A stretch of 64,000 bases of DNA from Archangium sp. (lineage in GTDB: Bacteria; Myxococcota; Myxococcia; Myxococcales; Myxococcaceae), in the NCBI GenBank assembly GCA_030695565.1, contig JAUYRZ010000111.1, positions 34,302-98,301 of the forward strand, in the 5' to 3' direction. The notes under the pieces are model-generated. The model did no database searches. It saw nothing but the letters and a program-made list of their open reading frames with translations, and was not told the origin of the DNA. Both the position numbers and the translations under genes were made by a program. Shown here piece after piece: positions 33,001 through 41,703 of the stretch (the first letter of the stretch is position 1; every line of letters starts with the position of its first letter).

Positions 33001-33495
33001 CTACCGGTACTGCTTGAGCCGCCAGAGCATGTCTTTGGGCTCGTAGAAGCTGAAGGCCACCGAGCCCGCCATCAGACGCGCGGTGCTGATCAACGCTTTG
33101 GGTTTGCCCGACTCGAGGGGCGCGCCGCTGAGGCTGCTGCCGTTGCGCGAGCCGGAGTCCTGCACCAGCCACCCCGTCTCCGAGCGCAGGAACACCAGGT
33201 GCAGCATCGAGACGGTGCCGTCGTTGATCACGATGTCGCACACGGGGTTGCGGCCGAGCGTGACCTGGTCCTTCGTCGTCTCTCGGGGCGCCAGTGAATA
33301 GGCCAGCGCTTCGGCCGCCGCGCTCACCGGGTTGGCCAACGGCGCCGGCGGCGCCGCGGTGAGGGTGCGGGCACCACCGGGCTTCCACGGGCCCGCTTCC
33401 CACACCAGCCACGCGGTCGGTTCCGAGAGACGGAATGACTCTTCGTCGAGGTGCGCGTGGGTTCGAACGAACGCAGAGATGAGGTAGCTCTTCAT
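33001..33495 (-). CDS. FHA domain protein
   Basis: 164 residues. N-terminal 65 residues are unassigned (ISAFVRTHAHLDEESFRLSE); the FHA domain lies at about 70-155: VTLGRNPVCDIVINDGTVSM, HLVF (usual SRxH His position), GWLVQDSGSRNGSSLSG. It should bind phosphothreonine peptides. Its ATG overlaps the stop of the VIT1-family transporter gene, suggesting Ser/Thr-kinase control of that transporter or of metal homeostasis (inference). Confidence 0.9.
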   Translation of the reverse strand: MKSYLISAFVRTHAHLDEESFRLSEPTAWLVWEAGPWKPGGARTLTAAPPAPLANPVSAAAEALAYSLAPRETTKDQVTLGRNPVCDIVINDGTVSMLHLVFLRSETGWLVQDSGSRNGSSLSGAPLESGKPKALISTARLMAGSVAFSFYEPKDMLWRLKQYR

Positions 33496-34190
33496 GGGCT
33501 CACCACTCCAAACAAGGCGCCCACCCCGGCGGTCATCCCCATGGCCAGCGCGCCCCAGAAAGTGACACGGATTGCAGCGGGCCGCACCTTCGCTCCGCCG
33601 ACCTTCGCGGAGAGGCCGCCGAGCATCCCCAGAAATAGGAGTGCGGTGAAGCCCACCGCGGGCAGCAGGGTTTCGCGGGGGACGACGGCGGTGATGAGCA
33701 TGGGCAACGCAGCGCCGGCCGCGAAGCTGGCTGCCGACGCGAGCGCGGCCTGCACGGGTTTGGCGGCGTGGGCTTCGGTGATGCCCAGCTCGTCACGCGC
33801 GTGCGCGCCTTCGGCGTCGTGGGCCATCAACTGCTCGGCGACCTGCTGGGCCAGCTCTGCGTCGAGGCCGCGGCTCACGTAGATGGTGGCCAGCTCCTTC
33901 TTCTCGGCCACGGGGTCGGCGGCGATCTCGGCGCGCTCGATCTCCAGCTCGGCCGCTTCCGTGTCGGCCTGCGAGTACACCGAGACGTATTCACCCGCGG
34001 CCATCGACATCGCGCCTGCGACCAACCCGGCGCCTCCGGCGATGAGGATGTTGGTGCGGGTGCCTTGAGCGGCGGCCACCCCGAGCACGAGGCTCGCGGT
34101 GGAGACGATGCCGTCATTGGCGCCCAGCACGGTGGCGCGCAGCCAGCCGATCCGCTCGGTGCGATGCCGTTCTTTGTGGATGCGACCCAT
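33492..34190 (-). CDS. VIT1/CCC1 family iron/manganese transporter
   Basis: About 232 residues from MGRIHKERHRTERIGW (GTG 18 bp upstream also in frame). Family signature WLRATVLGANDGIVSTASLVLGVAAAQ in TM1, then AGAMSMAAGEYVSVYSQ in TM2, a cytosolic acidic helical loop (ELEIERAEIAADPVAEKKEL...HDAEGAHARDELG) carrying Glu/Asp metal ligands, and three more TM helices. Exports Fe2+ or Mn2+ in exchange for protons. Coupled to a downstream FHA gene; divergent from the MBOAT gene. Confidence 0.92.
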   Translation of the reverse strand: MGRIHKERHRTERIGWLRATVLGANDGIVSTASLVLGVAAAQGTRTNILIAGGAGLVAGAMSMAAGEYVSVYSQADTEAAELEIERAEIAADPVAEKKELATIYVSRGLDAELAQQVAEQLMAHDAEGAHARDELGITEAHAAKPVQAALASAASFAAGAALPMLITAVVPRETLLPAVGFTALLFLGMLGGLSAKVGGAKVRPAAIRVTFWGALAMGMTAGVGALFGVVSP

Positions 34191-34284
34191 GCAAAGGCTC
34201 TTCAACACCCCGACCGGTGGACCGCAAAGTATCTCCAGAGGGCAAACTCGCTCCGCCGCCCAGCCGGCTTAACCTCTGCGCCCC

Positions 34285-35700
34285 GTGCTTTTCCCGACCG
34301 TCGAGTACGCACTCTTCTTCATCGGCGCCTTCGCAGGCGCATGGGCACTCGCGCGTCATCACCCCAGCCACAAGCTCTTCCTGCTGCTCGCCAGCTGGGG
34401 CTTCTACGCGTACTGGGATTGGCGTTTTCTGCCCGTGCTGGTGGGCCTCTCGTTGGAAGCCGCGCTGGTGGCGCAAGCGCTGGAAGCCTCGAACTCAGAC
34501 CGGGAGCGCCGCCTGATTCTCGGGGCCGGCGTCACCGCCGTGCTGCTGACCCTGGCCCTCTTCAAGTACCTCGGCTTCGGGGCCAGCGTGGTGCTCTGGG
34601 CGCTCGACTCGGCGGGGCTGCACCTCGGCTCGCCGAAACTCCCCGAAGTCGCGCTGCCGGTGGGCATCTCGTTCTTCAGCTTCCACGCCATCTCGTTGAT
34701 GGTCGACGCCTGGCGCCGGCGCATTCCGGTGAAGGTGCGCGTGGTCGACGCGCTGCTCTACGTGGCCTTCTTTCCGCAACTCGTGGCCGGTCCCATCCTG
34801 CGCGCCGCGACGTTCCTGCCCGCGCTGGCCCAACCACGCGACCCGACCAACATCGATCTCCCGTTGGCGATGCAGCGCATCGGGCTGGGGCTGTTCAAGA
34901 AGGTGGTGTTGGCGCAGTTGCTGGCGAGCGCGCTGGTGGACCCCGTCTTCGAAGCGCCGGGTGAACACTCCAGCATCGAGGTGCTGCTGGGCATCTATGG
35001 CTACGCCGCGCAGATCTTCTGCGACTTCTCCGGGTACACCGACCTGGCCATCGGCTCTGCCGCGTTGCTGGGTTACCCGATGCCGGAGAACTTCGACGCG
35101 CCGTACTCCGCGAAGAGCCCGCAGGATTTTTGGCGGCGTTGGCACATCTCGCTCTCCAGCTGGCTGCGTGACTACCTCTTCATTCCGCTGGGTGGCTCGA
35201 AGGGCAGCGCGGCCCGCACCGCTGCGGCGCTGGGGCTCACCATGGTGTTGGGTGGGTTGTGGCACGGCGCGGCGTGGACCTTCGTGGCGTGGGGCGCCTT
35301 TCACGGCGTCGGGTTGATCAGCCATCGAGGCTGGGCCGCCTTGCCGGGCTTGAAGACGCTGCGGGAGAACCGCGCGTGGGGCGTGGTCGCGCAAGTGCTC
35401 ACGTTTCATTTCGTCTGCGCGGGCTGGGTGCTGTTCCGTTCTCCTTCACTGGGGCTGGCAGGCGAGGTGTTCGCTGCGTTGACGCGGGGCGCGCGGGGGC
35501 CGGTGCCGTTCTGGGTGGCAGGCGTGGTGCTGGTCGCGTTGCTCTCGTCGCTCATCTCGGCCGAGGGCCTGGTGGCGGCGCGCGCGCGGTTCTCGCGGTG
35601 GCCGTTGATCGCCCAGGGCATCGCCTTCGCGTTGCTGGTGGTCGCGCTCGATGCGCTCGGCCCGCGGGGCGTGGCGCCCTTCATCTATTTCCAGTTCTGA
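34285..35700 (+). CDS. MBOAT-family O-acyltransferase (AlgI-like)
   Basis: 471 residues from GTG; about eleven TM helices. AlgI/MBOAT landmarks: LPVGISFFSFHAISLMVDAW, AFFPQLVAGPI, CDFSGYTDLAIG, NFDAPYSAKSPQDFWRRWHIS, LGGLWHGAAWTFVAWG with the catalytic His. It moves acyl (usually acetyl) groups across the inner membrane onto a polysaccharide or peptidoglycan. The SGNH gene starts 6 bp downstream, as in AlgI-AlgX/J-type pairs, so the two form an O-acetylation module. Confidence 0.94.
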   Translation: MLFPTVEYALFFIGAFAGAWALARHHPSHKLFLLLASWGFYAYWDWRFLPVLVGLSLEAALVAQALEASNSDRERRLILGAGVTAVLLTLALFKYLGFGASVVLWALDSAGLHLGSPKLPEVALPVGISFFSFHAISLMVDAWRRRIPVKVRVVDALLYVAFFPQLVAGPILRAATFLPALAQPRDPTNIDLPLAMQRIGLGLFKKVVLAQLLASALVDPVFEAPGEHSSIEVLLGIYGYAAQIFCDFSGYTDLAIGSAALLGYPMPENFDAPYSAKSPQDFWRRWHISLSSWLRDYLFIPLGGSKGSAARTAAALGLTMVLGGLWHGAAWTFVAWGAFHGVGLISHRGWAALPGLKTLRENRAWGVVAQVLTFHFVCAGWVLFRSPSLGLAGEVFAALTRGARGPVPFWVAGVVLVALLSSLISAEGLVAARARFSRWPLIAQGIAFALLVVALDALGPRGVAPFIYFQF

Positions 35701-35706
35701 TCCGCG

Positions 35707-36783
35707 ATGAGCTCCCCCGTACCTCAGCCTGATGGAATCGCCGCGGCGCTGGAGAGCTACGCGGCCACGCGGCCCGCGCGCACGTTCGGGGTGAAGGACA
35801 CCGCGGTGGTGCTGCTGGTCGCGTGCGTGGTGGCCATGTTGCTCGACTCGGAGGGGCTGCTCGCGTGGGCGCAGCGGCTCGAGGTGGGGCGGGCGCAGGC
35901 GATGTTGTTGCGCACGCTCGCGCCGCTGCACGACGCCTTGTCGAAGGTGGGCCTCGATGCGCCGAGGCGGTGGGCTGCACGCGGCCGGGAAGAACTCTCG
36001 CGCCGGGTGGGCGGCGAAGGCGATCCCCTGCTGGCCGAAGGCTGGGTGGCGCCGGCCGCTCCTGCTCCGGTGCCCGTGGTGGAAGCAGCGCCTGAAGAAC
36101 GTGTGCTGGCAGCGCCGGCACCACCCGAGCCTGAGCCCGTCGCAGCACAACCGGGTGGCGGGGTGTTGTTGCTGGGTGACTCGATGATCGCCGGCAGCCT
36201 CGGCGCCACGCTCGAACGAACCCTGGCGCGCAGCTCAGGTCTTCCGGTCACGCGCGCAGCTCAGCTCGGTACGGGTCTGGCGCGGCCCGACGTCTATGAC
36301 TGGATGAAGGTGGTCCCTGCGCTGCTGCAACGAGATCGGCCGCGCTTCGTGGTGGTCTCGCTCGGGGCGAACGACGCGACCAACCTTCGCGAAGGAGACG
36401 ACCAGCTCGACTACGGAGAGCCTCGCTGGCGGCAAGTCTACGCGGCGCGCGTCGAGGCGATGATGCGAGCGCTCACGGGTGAATACACGCGGGTGCTCTG
36501 GCTCACGCTGCCTCCGATGCGGGACAAGCGGCTGTCGACGCGCGCTGCGTTCTTGAATCGGGTGTTCGCGCAGACCGCGCGCAAGGTGCCGCGGGTCGAG
36601 TTCCTCGAGGTGGATCTGCTCATCGGAGATCCCCAGCGGCAGTTCGCCACCTTCGTGCAGGCGCCGGATGGCCGGCTGTTGCGGTACCGGCTCGATGACG
36701 GCGTGCACCTCGCGCCCGCGGGCTCGCGTGCGGTGGCGGTGTGGGTGCGCGATTGGGTGCGCGAGCGCGCTGAGAAGAGATGA
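35707..36783 (+). CDS. SGNH/GDSL-type acyl-transfer partner of the MBOAT enzyme
   Basis: 358 residues. N-terminal TM at about 30-46 (DTAVVLLVACVVAMLL), a proline/alanine-rich periplasmic linker (about 95-150), then an SGNH domain: Ser in VLLLGDSMIAG, Gly-Asn in SLGANDATN, catalytic Asp/His in LDDGVHLAPAG. It fits DUF459-like SGNH proteins that transfer acyl groups in the periplasm. Operon partner of the upstream MBOAT gene. Confidence 0.9.
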   Translation: MSSPVPQPDGIAAALESYAATRPARTFGVKDTAVVLLVACVVAMLLDSEGLLAWAQRLEVGRAQAMLLRTLAPLHDALSKVGLDAPRRWAARGREELSRRVGGEGDPLLAEGWVAPAAPAPVPVVEAAPEERVLAAPAPPEPEPVAAQPGGGVLLLGDSMIAGSLGATLERTLARSSGLPVTRAAQLGTGLARPDVYDWMKVVPALLQRDRPRFVVVSLGANDATNLREGDDQLDYGEPRWRQVYAARVEAMMRALTGEYTRVLWLTLPPMRDKRLSTRAAFLNRVFAQTARKVPRVEFLEVDLLIGDPQRQFATFVQAPDGRLLRYRLDDGVHLAPAGSRAVAVWVRDWVRERAEKR

Positions 36784-36798
36784 AGGCGTCGATGGAGA

Positions 36799-36909
36799 TC
36801 AAGGCCCGGCCTTCGCGAAGAGCGCAGGTGAGCCAGCGCGCAGCAAAGCGAGCATCACCAACACGATGCCGAAGGTGAGCCGCGTGAACCATCGCCCGGG
36901 TCGCTTCAA
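36799..36909 (-). CDS. 36-aa single-helix membrane peptide coupled by TTGA overlap
   Basis: TTG start overlapping the TGA of the upstream gene, with GGCGGAGG immediately before it. The product has a basic start (KRPGRWFTRL), a hydrophobic core (TFGIVLVMLALLRAG) and SPALFAKAGP at the end. The stop-start overlap and ribosome-binding site argue for real co-translation with the TM protein upstream, perhaps as its small subunit. Not recognised. Confidence 0.42.
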   Translation of the reverse strand: MKRPGRWFTRLTFGIVLVMLALLRAGSPALFAKAGP

Positions 36910-38231
36910 CCTCCGCCTGGGGCCACCCGCAACACGGCGTCGGTCGCCTGGTCGAACCAACGAGGCTCCACCGCGACGGTCACCAACCAACCGCCGGCCT
37001 TCGGCGTCACCACGGAGATTTTGCATTCCGTCAGTTCACGCGCCGACGCGCTGGAGATCTCGCACCGCCACGAGGTGTTCGGCGCCTTCCCGCGCACCAC
37101 GCCTTTGGCCCAGGCCTCGAAGTAGATGATCTCCGCCAGCACCGCGCCGCGTTTCGCCGGGCCGCTGGGCTGCTTGAGCATCGCCAGGCCCACGGACGGT
37201 GCGGTGAGCGCGGCGTCTCCACCGCCTTCGCGCGCGAGGGTGCCGAGGGACTGCTTCGCTTTGACGCGTTGTGCTTCTTCGACCGTCCAGGTCACCGCGC
37301 CGTTCGCGGCCGCGATGACCTCGCCCATCTTCACCCGGCCACGCGCCTGCAGCTCGGCGGTGAGCCAGGCGGTGGTGTCTTCTTCTCCGCGAAGCTCGCC
37401 CGCGTCGGGCGCACCGGCGTCGAGGGGCTCGATGACGGCGACGACGGTTCCCGCATCGATGATCAGCTCGGCGGTGGGCACGGACGCGTCGACCACCCCG
37501 GTGGTGGGCGCGAAGGTCTCGGGAAGGGTTTCGCCCCCCGGCCGCAAGGCGAAGGTGGCCACCACGGCGAGCGCGAGCAGGGTGATGCCGGTGAGGGTGA
37601 GGATCAACGGCCGCCGGCTGGGAGGCGCCGGAGCGGGCCGGGGCGGAAGGGTGTGCTCCGAGTTGGCCTCGCGCATGAAGGCCGCTTCGTCGAACAGGCT
37701 CTTCGCGACTTCGGCGCGGCTGACCTGCTCGGTGGGCTGCGTCTCCAGCGCCTGGCGCAGGTTCTCCTCTTGAGAGAGGAACTTCCCCGAGGCGTCGGGC
37801 TGCTCGCCGGCGGGCTGGGTGAACTCCTCCTCGGGTTCCGGGAGAGGAACAGGGAGCTCGAAGGGCGCGAGTTCTTTTGTCTCCGGCTCGTCGGCAGCGG
37901 CAGCGGCGAGGGCGGCTTTCAACTCCACCTCGGCCGTGGGCGGGGCGACGGGTGCGATGGTGGGGATCTCCACCATGGTGGGCGCGTCTTCGAGGTCCAG
38001 CTCGTAGAAAGAAGGCTCGGCCTTTTCGACGTAGAAGGCCCGATACCGCTCGAGCACCGCGGCCACCTCGGGCTGCTTCGAGTCGAGGCCTTCGTCACCG
38101 GCGCCGGCGAGCACCACGTAGTCCACCGCGGGCACCACCAACGAGTCGCCCGTTCTCGAGTCGGTGATGTGGCCCACCCCTCCGGGCACCGGTTGCAGCG
38201 CGAAACCTTTCCGGAGCGTGAGGCGGGTCAT
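36906..38231 (-). CDS. Single-TM protein with biotinyl-lipoyl-like periplasmic module
   Basis: 441 residues from MTRLTLRKGFALQP (ribosome-binding site GAGG; upstream in-frame ATGs overlap the divergent gene). The N-terminal 90 residues are compact; a long acidic Pro/Glu linker (about 90-200) leads to one TM at about 208-229 (LILTLTGITLLALAVVATFAL). Outside lies a module with VIAAANGAVTWTVEEAQRVK, the beta-hairpin pattern of lipoyl/HlyD-like domains, and a C-terminal beta region. It may sense or scaffold across the inner membrane; no family name is secure. Confidence 0.72.
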   Translation of the reverse strand: MTRLTLRKGFALQPVPGGVGHITDSRTGDSLVVPAVDYVVLAGAGDEGLDSKQPEVAAVLERYRAFYVEKAEPSFYELDLEDAPTMVEIPTIAPVAPPTAEVELKAALAAAAADEPETKELAPFELPVPLPEPEEEFTQPAGEQPDASGKFLSQEENLRQALETQPTEQVSRAEVAKSLFDEAAFMREANSEHTLPPRPAPAPPSRRPLILTLTGITLLALAVVATFALRPGGETLPETFAPTTGVVDASVPTAELIIDAGTVVAVIEPLDAGAPDAGELRGEEDTTAWLTAELQARGRVKMGEVIAAANGAVTWTVEEAQRVKAKQSLGTLAREGGGDAALTAPSVGLAMLKQPSGPAKRGAVLAEIIYFEAWAKGVVRGKAPNTSWRCEISSASARELTECKISVVTPKAGGWLVTVAVEPRWFDQATDAVLRVAPGGG

Positions 38232-38319
38232 GTACTGGCCTCGCGCATTGTACTCCCGGTCGAGCAAGCGCCGAGGATTCGCTTCGAGTGCCCAGACGAG
38301 TATCGTGTGCGCTTCGGTG

Positions 38320-39003
38320 ATGACGCTGGCGCTGAACCGCATCCTGTTGTGGGTGTTGATGGATCTCGAGCGGCGCGAGGTGAGCGCTTGCGTGGCCATT
38401 CAGGCGGGCAAGGCCCGGCGGCTGCTCCACGTTGAACGCGGCCAGCTGGTGGCGTCCGAGAGCAACCTCAAGACCGAACGCATCGGCGACATGCTGGTGA
38501 GCGAAGGCCTGCTCGACCCCGTGCTGCTCGAGCCGGTGGCGGCGGAAGCGGCGCGGCGGAAGACGCTGCTGGGTGAGCAGCTGGTCACCGATGGTCTGTT
38601 GTCACGAGAGGACCTCGCCGCCGCGGTGGATCGACAGGTCGTCTTTCGCCTGGGCGGGGCGTTGTCGATGCGGGGCGTGGTGACGGTGGATGCTCCGGGT
38701 ACGGCGCCCGCGGCGGTGCAGGTTCCGTTGACCGTGGCGGTGGCGACGGCGTTCCGTTCATGGGTGCCGTTGGCGGCGATCGAGAGTGAGTTGATGGCCT
38801 CGGCTGAGGAGGATGAAGAACCGATGCCGGTCGATGAGAGCGCGGCGGCGTTTGGGCTGCTCGAGTTGGGCCCCGCTGAGCTGCGGCTCGCGAAGAAGTT
38901 GGCGAAGGGGGCGCGGCTCAATGAGCTGCTCGAGAGCGGTGCCCCGCGAGAGCCCGTGCTGCGTTTGGTGGGTGCACTTCGAGCTGTGGGCTTGTGGCGC
39001 TGA
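38320..39003 (+). CDS. DUF4388/PatA-N-like protein with GspE-N-like segment
   Basis: 227 residues from MTLALNRILLWVLMDLERRE (a GTG one codon earlier is possible; the frame upstream is antisense to a divergent gene). RRLLHVERGQLVASESNLKTERIGDMLVSEG is typical of DUF4388, and LLGEQLVTDGLLSREDLAAA fits the GspE/MshE N-terminal fold. Such proteins are common in Myxococcota and often accompany gliding or signalling complexes, but the role is unknown. A tandem hairpin repeat follows. Confidence 0.75.
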   Translation: MTLALNRILLWVLMDLERREVSACVAIQAGKARRLLHVERGQLVASESNLKTERIGDMLVSEGLLDPVLLEPVAAEAARRKTLLGEQLVTDGLLSREDLAAAVDRQVVFRLGGALSMRGVVTVDAPGTAPAAVQVPLTVAVATAFRSWVPLAAIESELMASAEEDEEPMPVDESAAAFGLLELGPAELRLAKKLAKGARLNELLESGAPREPVLRLVGALRAVGLWR

Positions 39004-39010
39004 TGTCGCT

Positions 39011-39044
39011 CCCGCTCCCTTCGGGGGTTGGGGTGGGTTGGGGA
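39011..39044 (+). repeat. Dispersed repeat, tandem copy A
   Basis: CTCCC-TTC-GGGGG hairpin followed by TTGGGGTGGGTTGGGG; four G-runs. It lies just beyond the stop of the DUF4388-like gene. Confidence 0.6.
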
Positions 39045-39046
39045 CC

Positions 39047-39073
39047 CTGACCCTCTCCCGAGGGAGAGGGAAA
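39047..39073 (-). repeat. Dispersed repeat, tandem copy B
   Basis: CCCTCTCCC-GA-GGGAGAGGG near-perfect hairpin, 4 bp before the convergent Ser/Thr kinase stop. With copy A it may form a two-sided end for convergent transcripts. Confidence 0.65.
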
Positions 39074-39077
39074 CACC

Positions 39078-39989
39078 TCAATCGATCCGGGTCTGAGCGA
39101 TCGCCGTGACCGGCACCGCCCGCACCGACGCCAGATGATCAGCCAGCGCCAGCTCATCTGCGACCGCCCCTGACTGCTGAAGCGCCGCGCGCATCTCCCG
39201 GCTCGAAGCAAACCGCTCAGCCGGCTCCTTCGCCAAAGCCCGCCGCAACGGGCTGATCCACTCGGGTCCGACGCCCTCGAGCGCTGGCGCAACCGCCTCC
39301 CTGATCCGCTCCATCGTCTCCAACGGAGTCGCCCCATCGAACGGCCGCGTGCCGGTGATCAACTCCACCAACAACGTCGCCAGCGAGAACTGATCACTCG
39401 CCGCGGTGAGCGGCCGCCCCGACACCTGCTCCGGAGACATGTACGCCCACGTGCCCTTCCGCACGCCGCCGCGGGTCTGCTCCCTCAACTGCGTCGCCCG
39501 GGCGATCCCGAAATCAGCCAGCCTGACTTCCCCCAGCCGCGAGATCAGCACGTTCTTCCGGCTCACATCCCGATGCACGATGCCCAGCTCGCGGCCCGCT
39601 TCATCCTTCGCGTCATGGAGGGCATGCAGGCCGAGCGCGAGCTCCACCCCGATGAAGCGCGCGAACTCACCGGGCAGCGGCAGCGGCAACGCCGAAAGAT
39701 CCACCCCGTCGACGAAATCGAGCCGCACCCACGGCCGGCCTTCGGTGACGCCGAGGTCATGCGCCTGCACCAGGTTGCGATGCGACAGCCTCGCTTGCAG
39801 CCGCGCCTCTTCGAGAAACATGCGCTCGAGCTCGGGCATGCCCAGCAGCTCTTCACGCAGCGTCTTGACCACCACCACCTTCTCGAAGCCGCTCGCGCCG
39901 AAGACCCGCGCGCGAAAGACCTCGGCCATGCCGCCCTGGCCCAGCTTCTTCTCGAGCATGAAGGGACCGAACGGCCGAGGCAGCTCCAT
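39078..39989 (-). CDS. Soluble Ser/Thr protein kinase (Pkn-like)
   Basis: 303 residues. Hanks-type kinase: GQGGMAEVF, Lys in VVVVKTL, Glu in LEEARLQARLSH, HRDVSRKNVL, LADFGIARA, GTWAYMSPEQVSGRPL and SDQFSLATLLVELITG. No TM or sensor domain; the last 40 residues (SREMRAALQQSG...TAIAQTRID) are a short tail. It phosphorylates Ser/Thr on partners, with FHA domains in this window (two activators and one small protein) among possible readers. PP2C at 51 kb could reverse this. Confidence 0.94.
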   Translation of the reverse strand: MELPRPFGPFMLEKKLGQGGMAEVFRARVFGASGFEKVVVVKTLREELLGMPELERMFLEEARLQARLSHRNLVQAHDLGVTEGRPWVRLDFVDGVDLSALPLPLPGEFARFIGVELALGLHALHDAKDEAGRELGIVHRDVSRKNVLISRLGEVRLADFGIARATQLREQTRGGVRKGTWAYMSPEQVSGRPLTAASDQFSLATLLVELITGTRPFDGATPLETMERIREAVAPALEGVGPEWISPLRRALAKEPAERFASSREMRAALQQSGAVADELALADHLASVRAVPVTAIAQTRID

Positions 39990-40057
39990 GGCGCGAGTAG
40001 AGGCTCAGGGCGCGCGGCGTTCAAGCGTGGAGCCCACCCGTTCCCGATGAGAGAAGC

Positions 40058-40483
40058 TCAGGGCTCGAAGTGCAACACCGCGCCGCCCGAGCCGGGAGAC
40101 CAGTAGGTCGCCCCGCCAGCGCTCGTCGACTCGCCGTGAACGAGGTCATTCGCGCCGGAGAAGCCGAGCCCTTTGCCCTGCAACGAGAACGCGCGCCGGT
40201 CGCTGTCCCAGCGGTACCTCGCGATGCCCTCCTCCGACCTCACCACCAGCTCGATCTCGTCGGGCCCGTACACGCGAATTCGACTGACCCAGCCGTCGAC
40301 CGAGCCCACCGTCGCCCACGTCGTGGAGCCAGGGGCGCGCTTCTTGACCTCGTTCCCTTCGACCACATAGAGGTCGCCCACCGAGTCGCGGTCGAACATC
40401 GCGAGGGTGGGGCCCGTGCTCAGCTGCGAGGTCCAGGCGGCGCCGTCCCACCGGTCACTGAAGCCGAACGTCGGCGGTCCAAC
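40058..40483 (-). pseudogene. C-terminal fragment of a beta-propeller/WD-like protein
   Basis: Open frame immediately after the quinone oxidoreductase stop, with no proper start until an internal ATG at 40399. It reads FSDRWDGAAWTSQLSTGP, then LAMFDRDSVGDLYVVEGNEV, TTWATVGSVDGWVSRIRVYG and GGATYWSPGSGGAVLHFEP, the repeated Asp-Trp and Gly pattern of a propeller or lipoprotein surface domain. The 5' part seems lost. The ATG at 40399 could give a 113-aa protein lacking a signal peptide. Family not certain. Confidence 0.5.
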
Positions 40484-41593
40484 TCACGGGTGCAGCACGC
40501 CCCCGCCGATGAAGTCGCCCCGCCACTTCGCGCGCATCGCTTCCTTCACCTCGGACAACGGATAGACGTTCGACACGAAGGGCTTGAGCTCTCCCGATTC
40601 GACCCAGCGCCAGATGCGCTCGTGGCGAGGGGCCCGCAGCGTGGGATCATTCACCGCGGAGATGACCGTGGGGCACCCGAGCACGTCGAGGCCCTTCATC
40701 ATGATCAAGTTGGTGGGCAGCTGATTGGCGTTGGGCGCGCCTCGCTGCCCCTTGCCCTTGGCCACGAAGGGCGTGGATGCCCAGCCGACGATGAGAAAGC
40801 GCGCTCCGAAGCGCACGCACTTGAGCGCTTCGATGGAGAGCTCCCCCCCCACGCCGTCGTACACCACGTCGACGCCCTGGCCGCCGGTGAGTGCCTTCAC
40901 CGCTTCGCGGAGCGCGCCTGCACTGCTGTTGATCACGTGATCCGCGCCTTGCGACTTCACCACCGCGAGCTTCTCGTCACTGCGGCCGGCGGCGATCACC
41001 TTCGCGCCCATCAGCTTCGCCACGTGCACCGCGGCCAGCCCCGTCGCGCCCGAAGCACCGAGGATCAACACCGTCTCACCCGCCTTCAGGCGGCCGCGGG
41101 TCACCAGGCAGTGGATGGCGGTCTCGTAGCTGCCGAGCAGGCTGGCTGCTTGATCGAACGAGAGCGCTCCGGGAATGGGCTTCACCGCGAAGCCGGGCAC
41201 CACCGCCCAGGTCGCGAAGCCGCCTGCTGATTGGTAGTTCCCCAGCGAACGGGGGCCCGCCACGAAGCCGTCCACCAACACGCGCGCGCCTTCACGCACG
41301 TGCTTCACCTCGGAGCCCGCCCAGGCGATCTCCCCCGCGTATTCGAGGCCCGGCGTGTACGGCGGCTTGGGGAGGTGCTGGTACTGACCGCTCGACATGA
41401 TCAGATCGACCCAGCCGACCGCGGCGCTCCTCACCGCGACGATCACGTCTTGCGGCGTGAGTTGGGTGGGATCGGGCGGCGCCATCGGCTCGAGCGTGAG
41501 GTGCTGTTCGATCGCCTCCAGCGGCGTCTCACCCAACGCGGTGATGAGGGCGCGTGAGCCTGGGCTGTTCATCGACGGGTGCATGGTTCGCAT
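40484..41593 (-). CDS. Zinc-independent MDR family NADPH:quinone oxidoreductase
   Basis: About 369 residues (several N-terminal Met codons are possible, none with a strong ribosome-binding site). Quinone oxidoreductase marks: PPYTPGLEYAGEIAWAG, the nucleotide loop VLILGASGATGLAAVHVAKL, GADHVINSS, VVYDGVGGELSIEALKCV. The zinc ligands of alcohol dehydrogenases are absent. It reduces quinones or enones with NADPH in the cytoplasm. Next to a decayed propeller gene that starts right after this stop codon. Confidence 0.93.
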   Translation of the reverse strand: MRTMHPSMNSPGSRALITALGETPLEAIEQHLTLEPMAPPDPTQLTPQDVIVAVRSAAVGWVDLIMSSGQYQHLPKPPYTPGLEYAGEIAWAGSEVKHVREGARVLVDGFVAGPRSLGNYQSAGGFATWAVVPGFAVKPIPGALSFDQAASLLGSYETAIHCLVTRGRLKAGETVLILGASGATGLAAVHVAKLMGAKVIAAGRSDEKLAVVKSQGADHVINSSAGALREAVKALTGGQGVDVVYDGVGGELSIEALKCVRFGARFLIVGWASTPFVAKGKGQRGAPNANQLPTNLIMMKGLDVLGCPTVISAVNDPTLRAPRHERIWRWVESGELKPFVSNVYPLSEVKEAMRAKWRGDFIGGGVLHP

Positions 41594-41660
41594 TGTCACA
41601 AGTTTCGGAAATGAAGGTCATCAGGAAGGTGAGGCGGGTTCGGCTCTGGAGCTTCGGCGG

Positions 41661-41703
41661 CCCCTCACCCCGACCCTCTCCCCGCTTCGCAGGGAGAGGG
41701 AGA
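41661..41703 (-). repeat. Dispersed hairpin/G-run repeat, 3' end of a minus-strand gene
   Basis: Stem CCCTCTCCC(T)...GGGGAGAGGG with a loop holding TGCGAAGC; on the minus strand four G-runs follow (GGGG, GGG, GGGG, GGGG). The repeat ends at the base before the stop of the gene starting at 42645. Confidence 0.7.
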
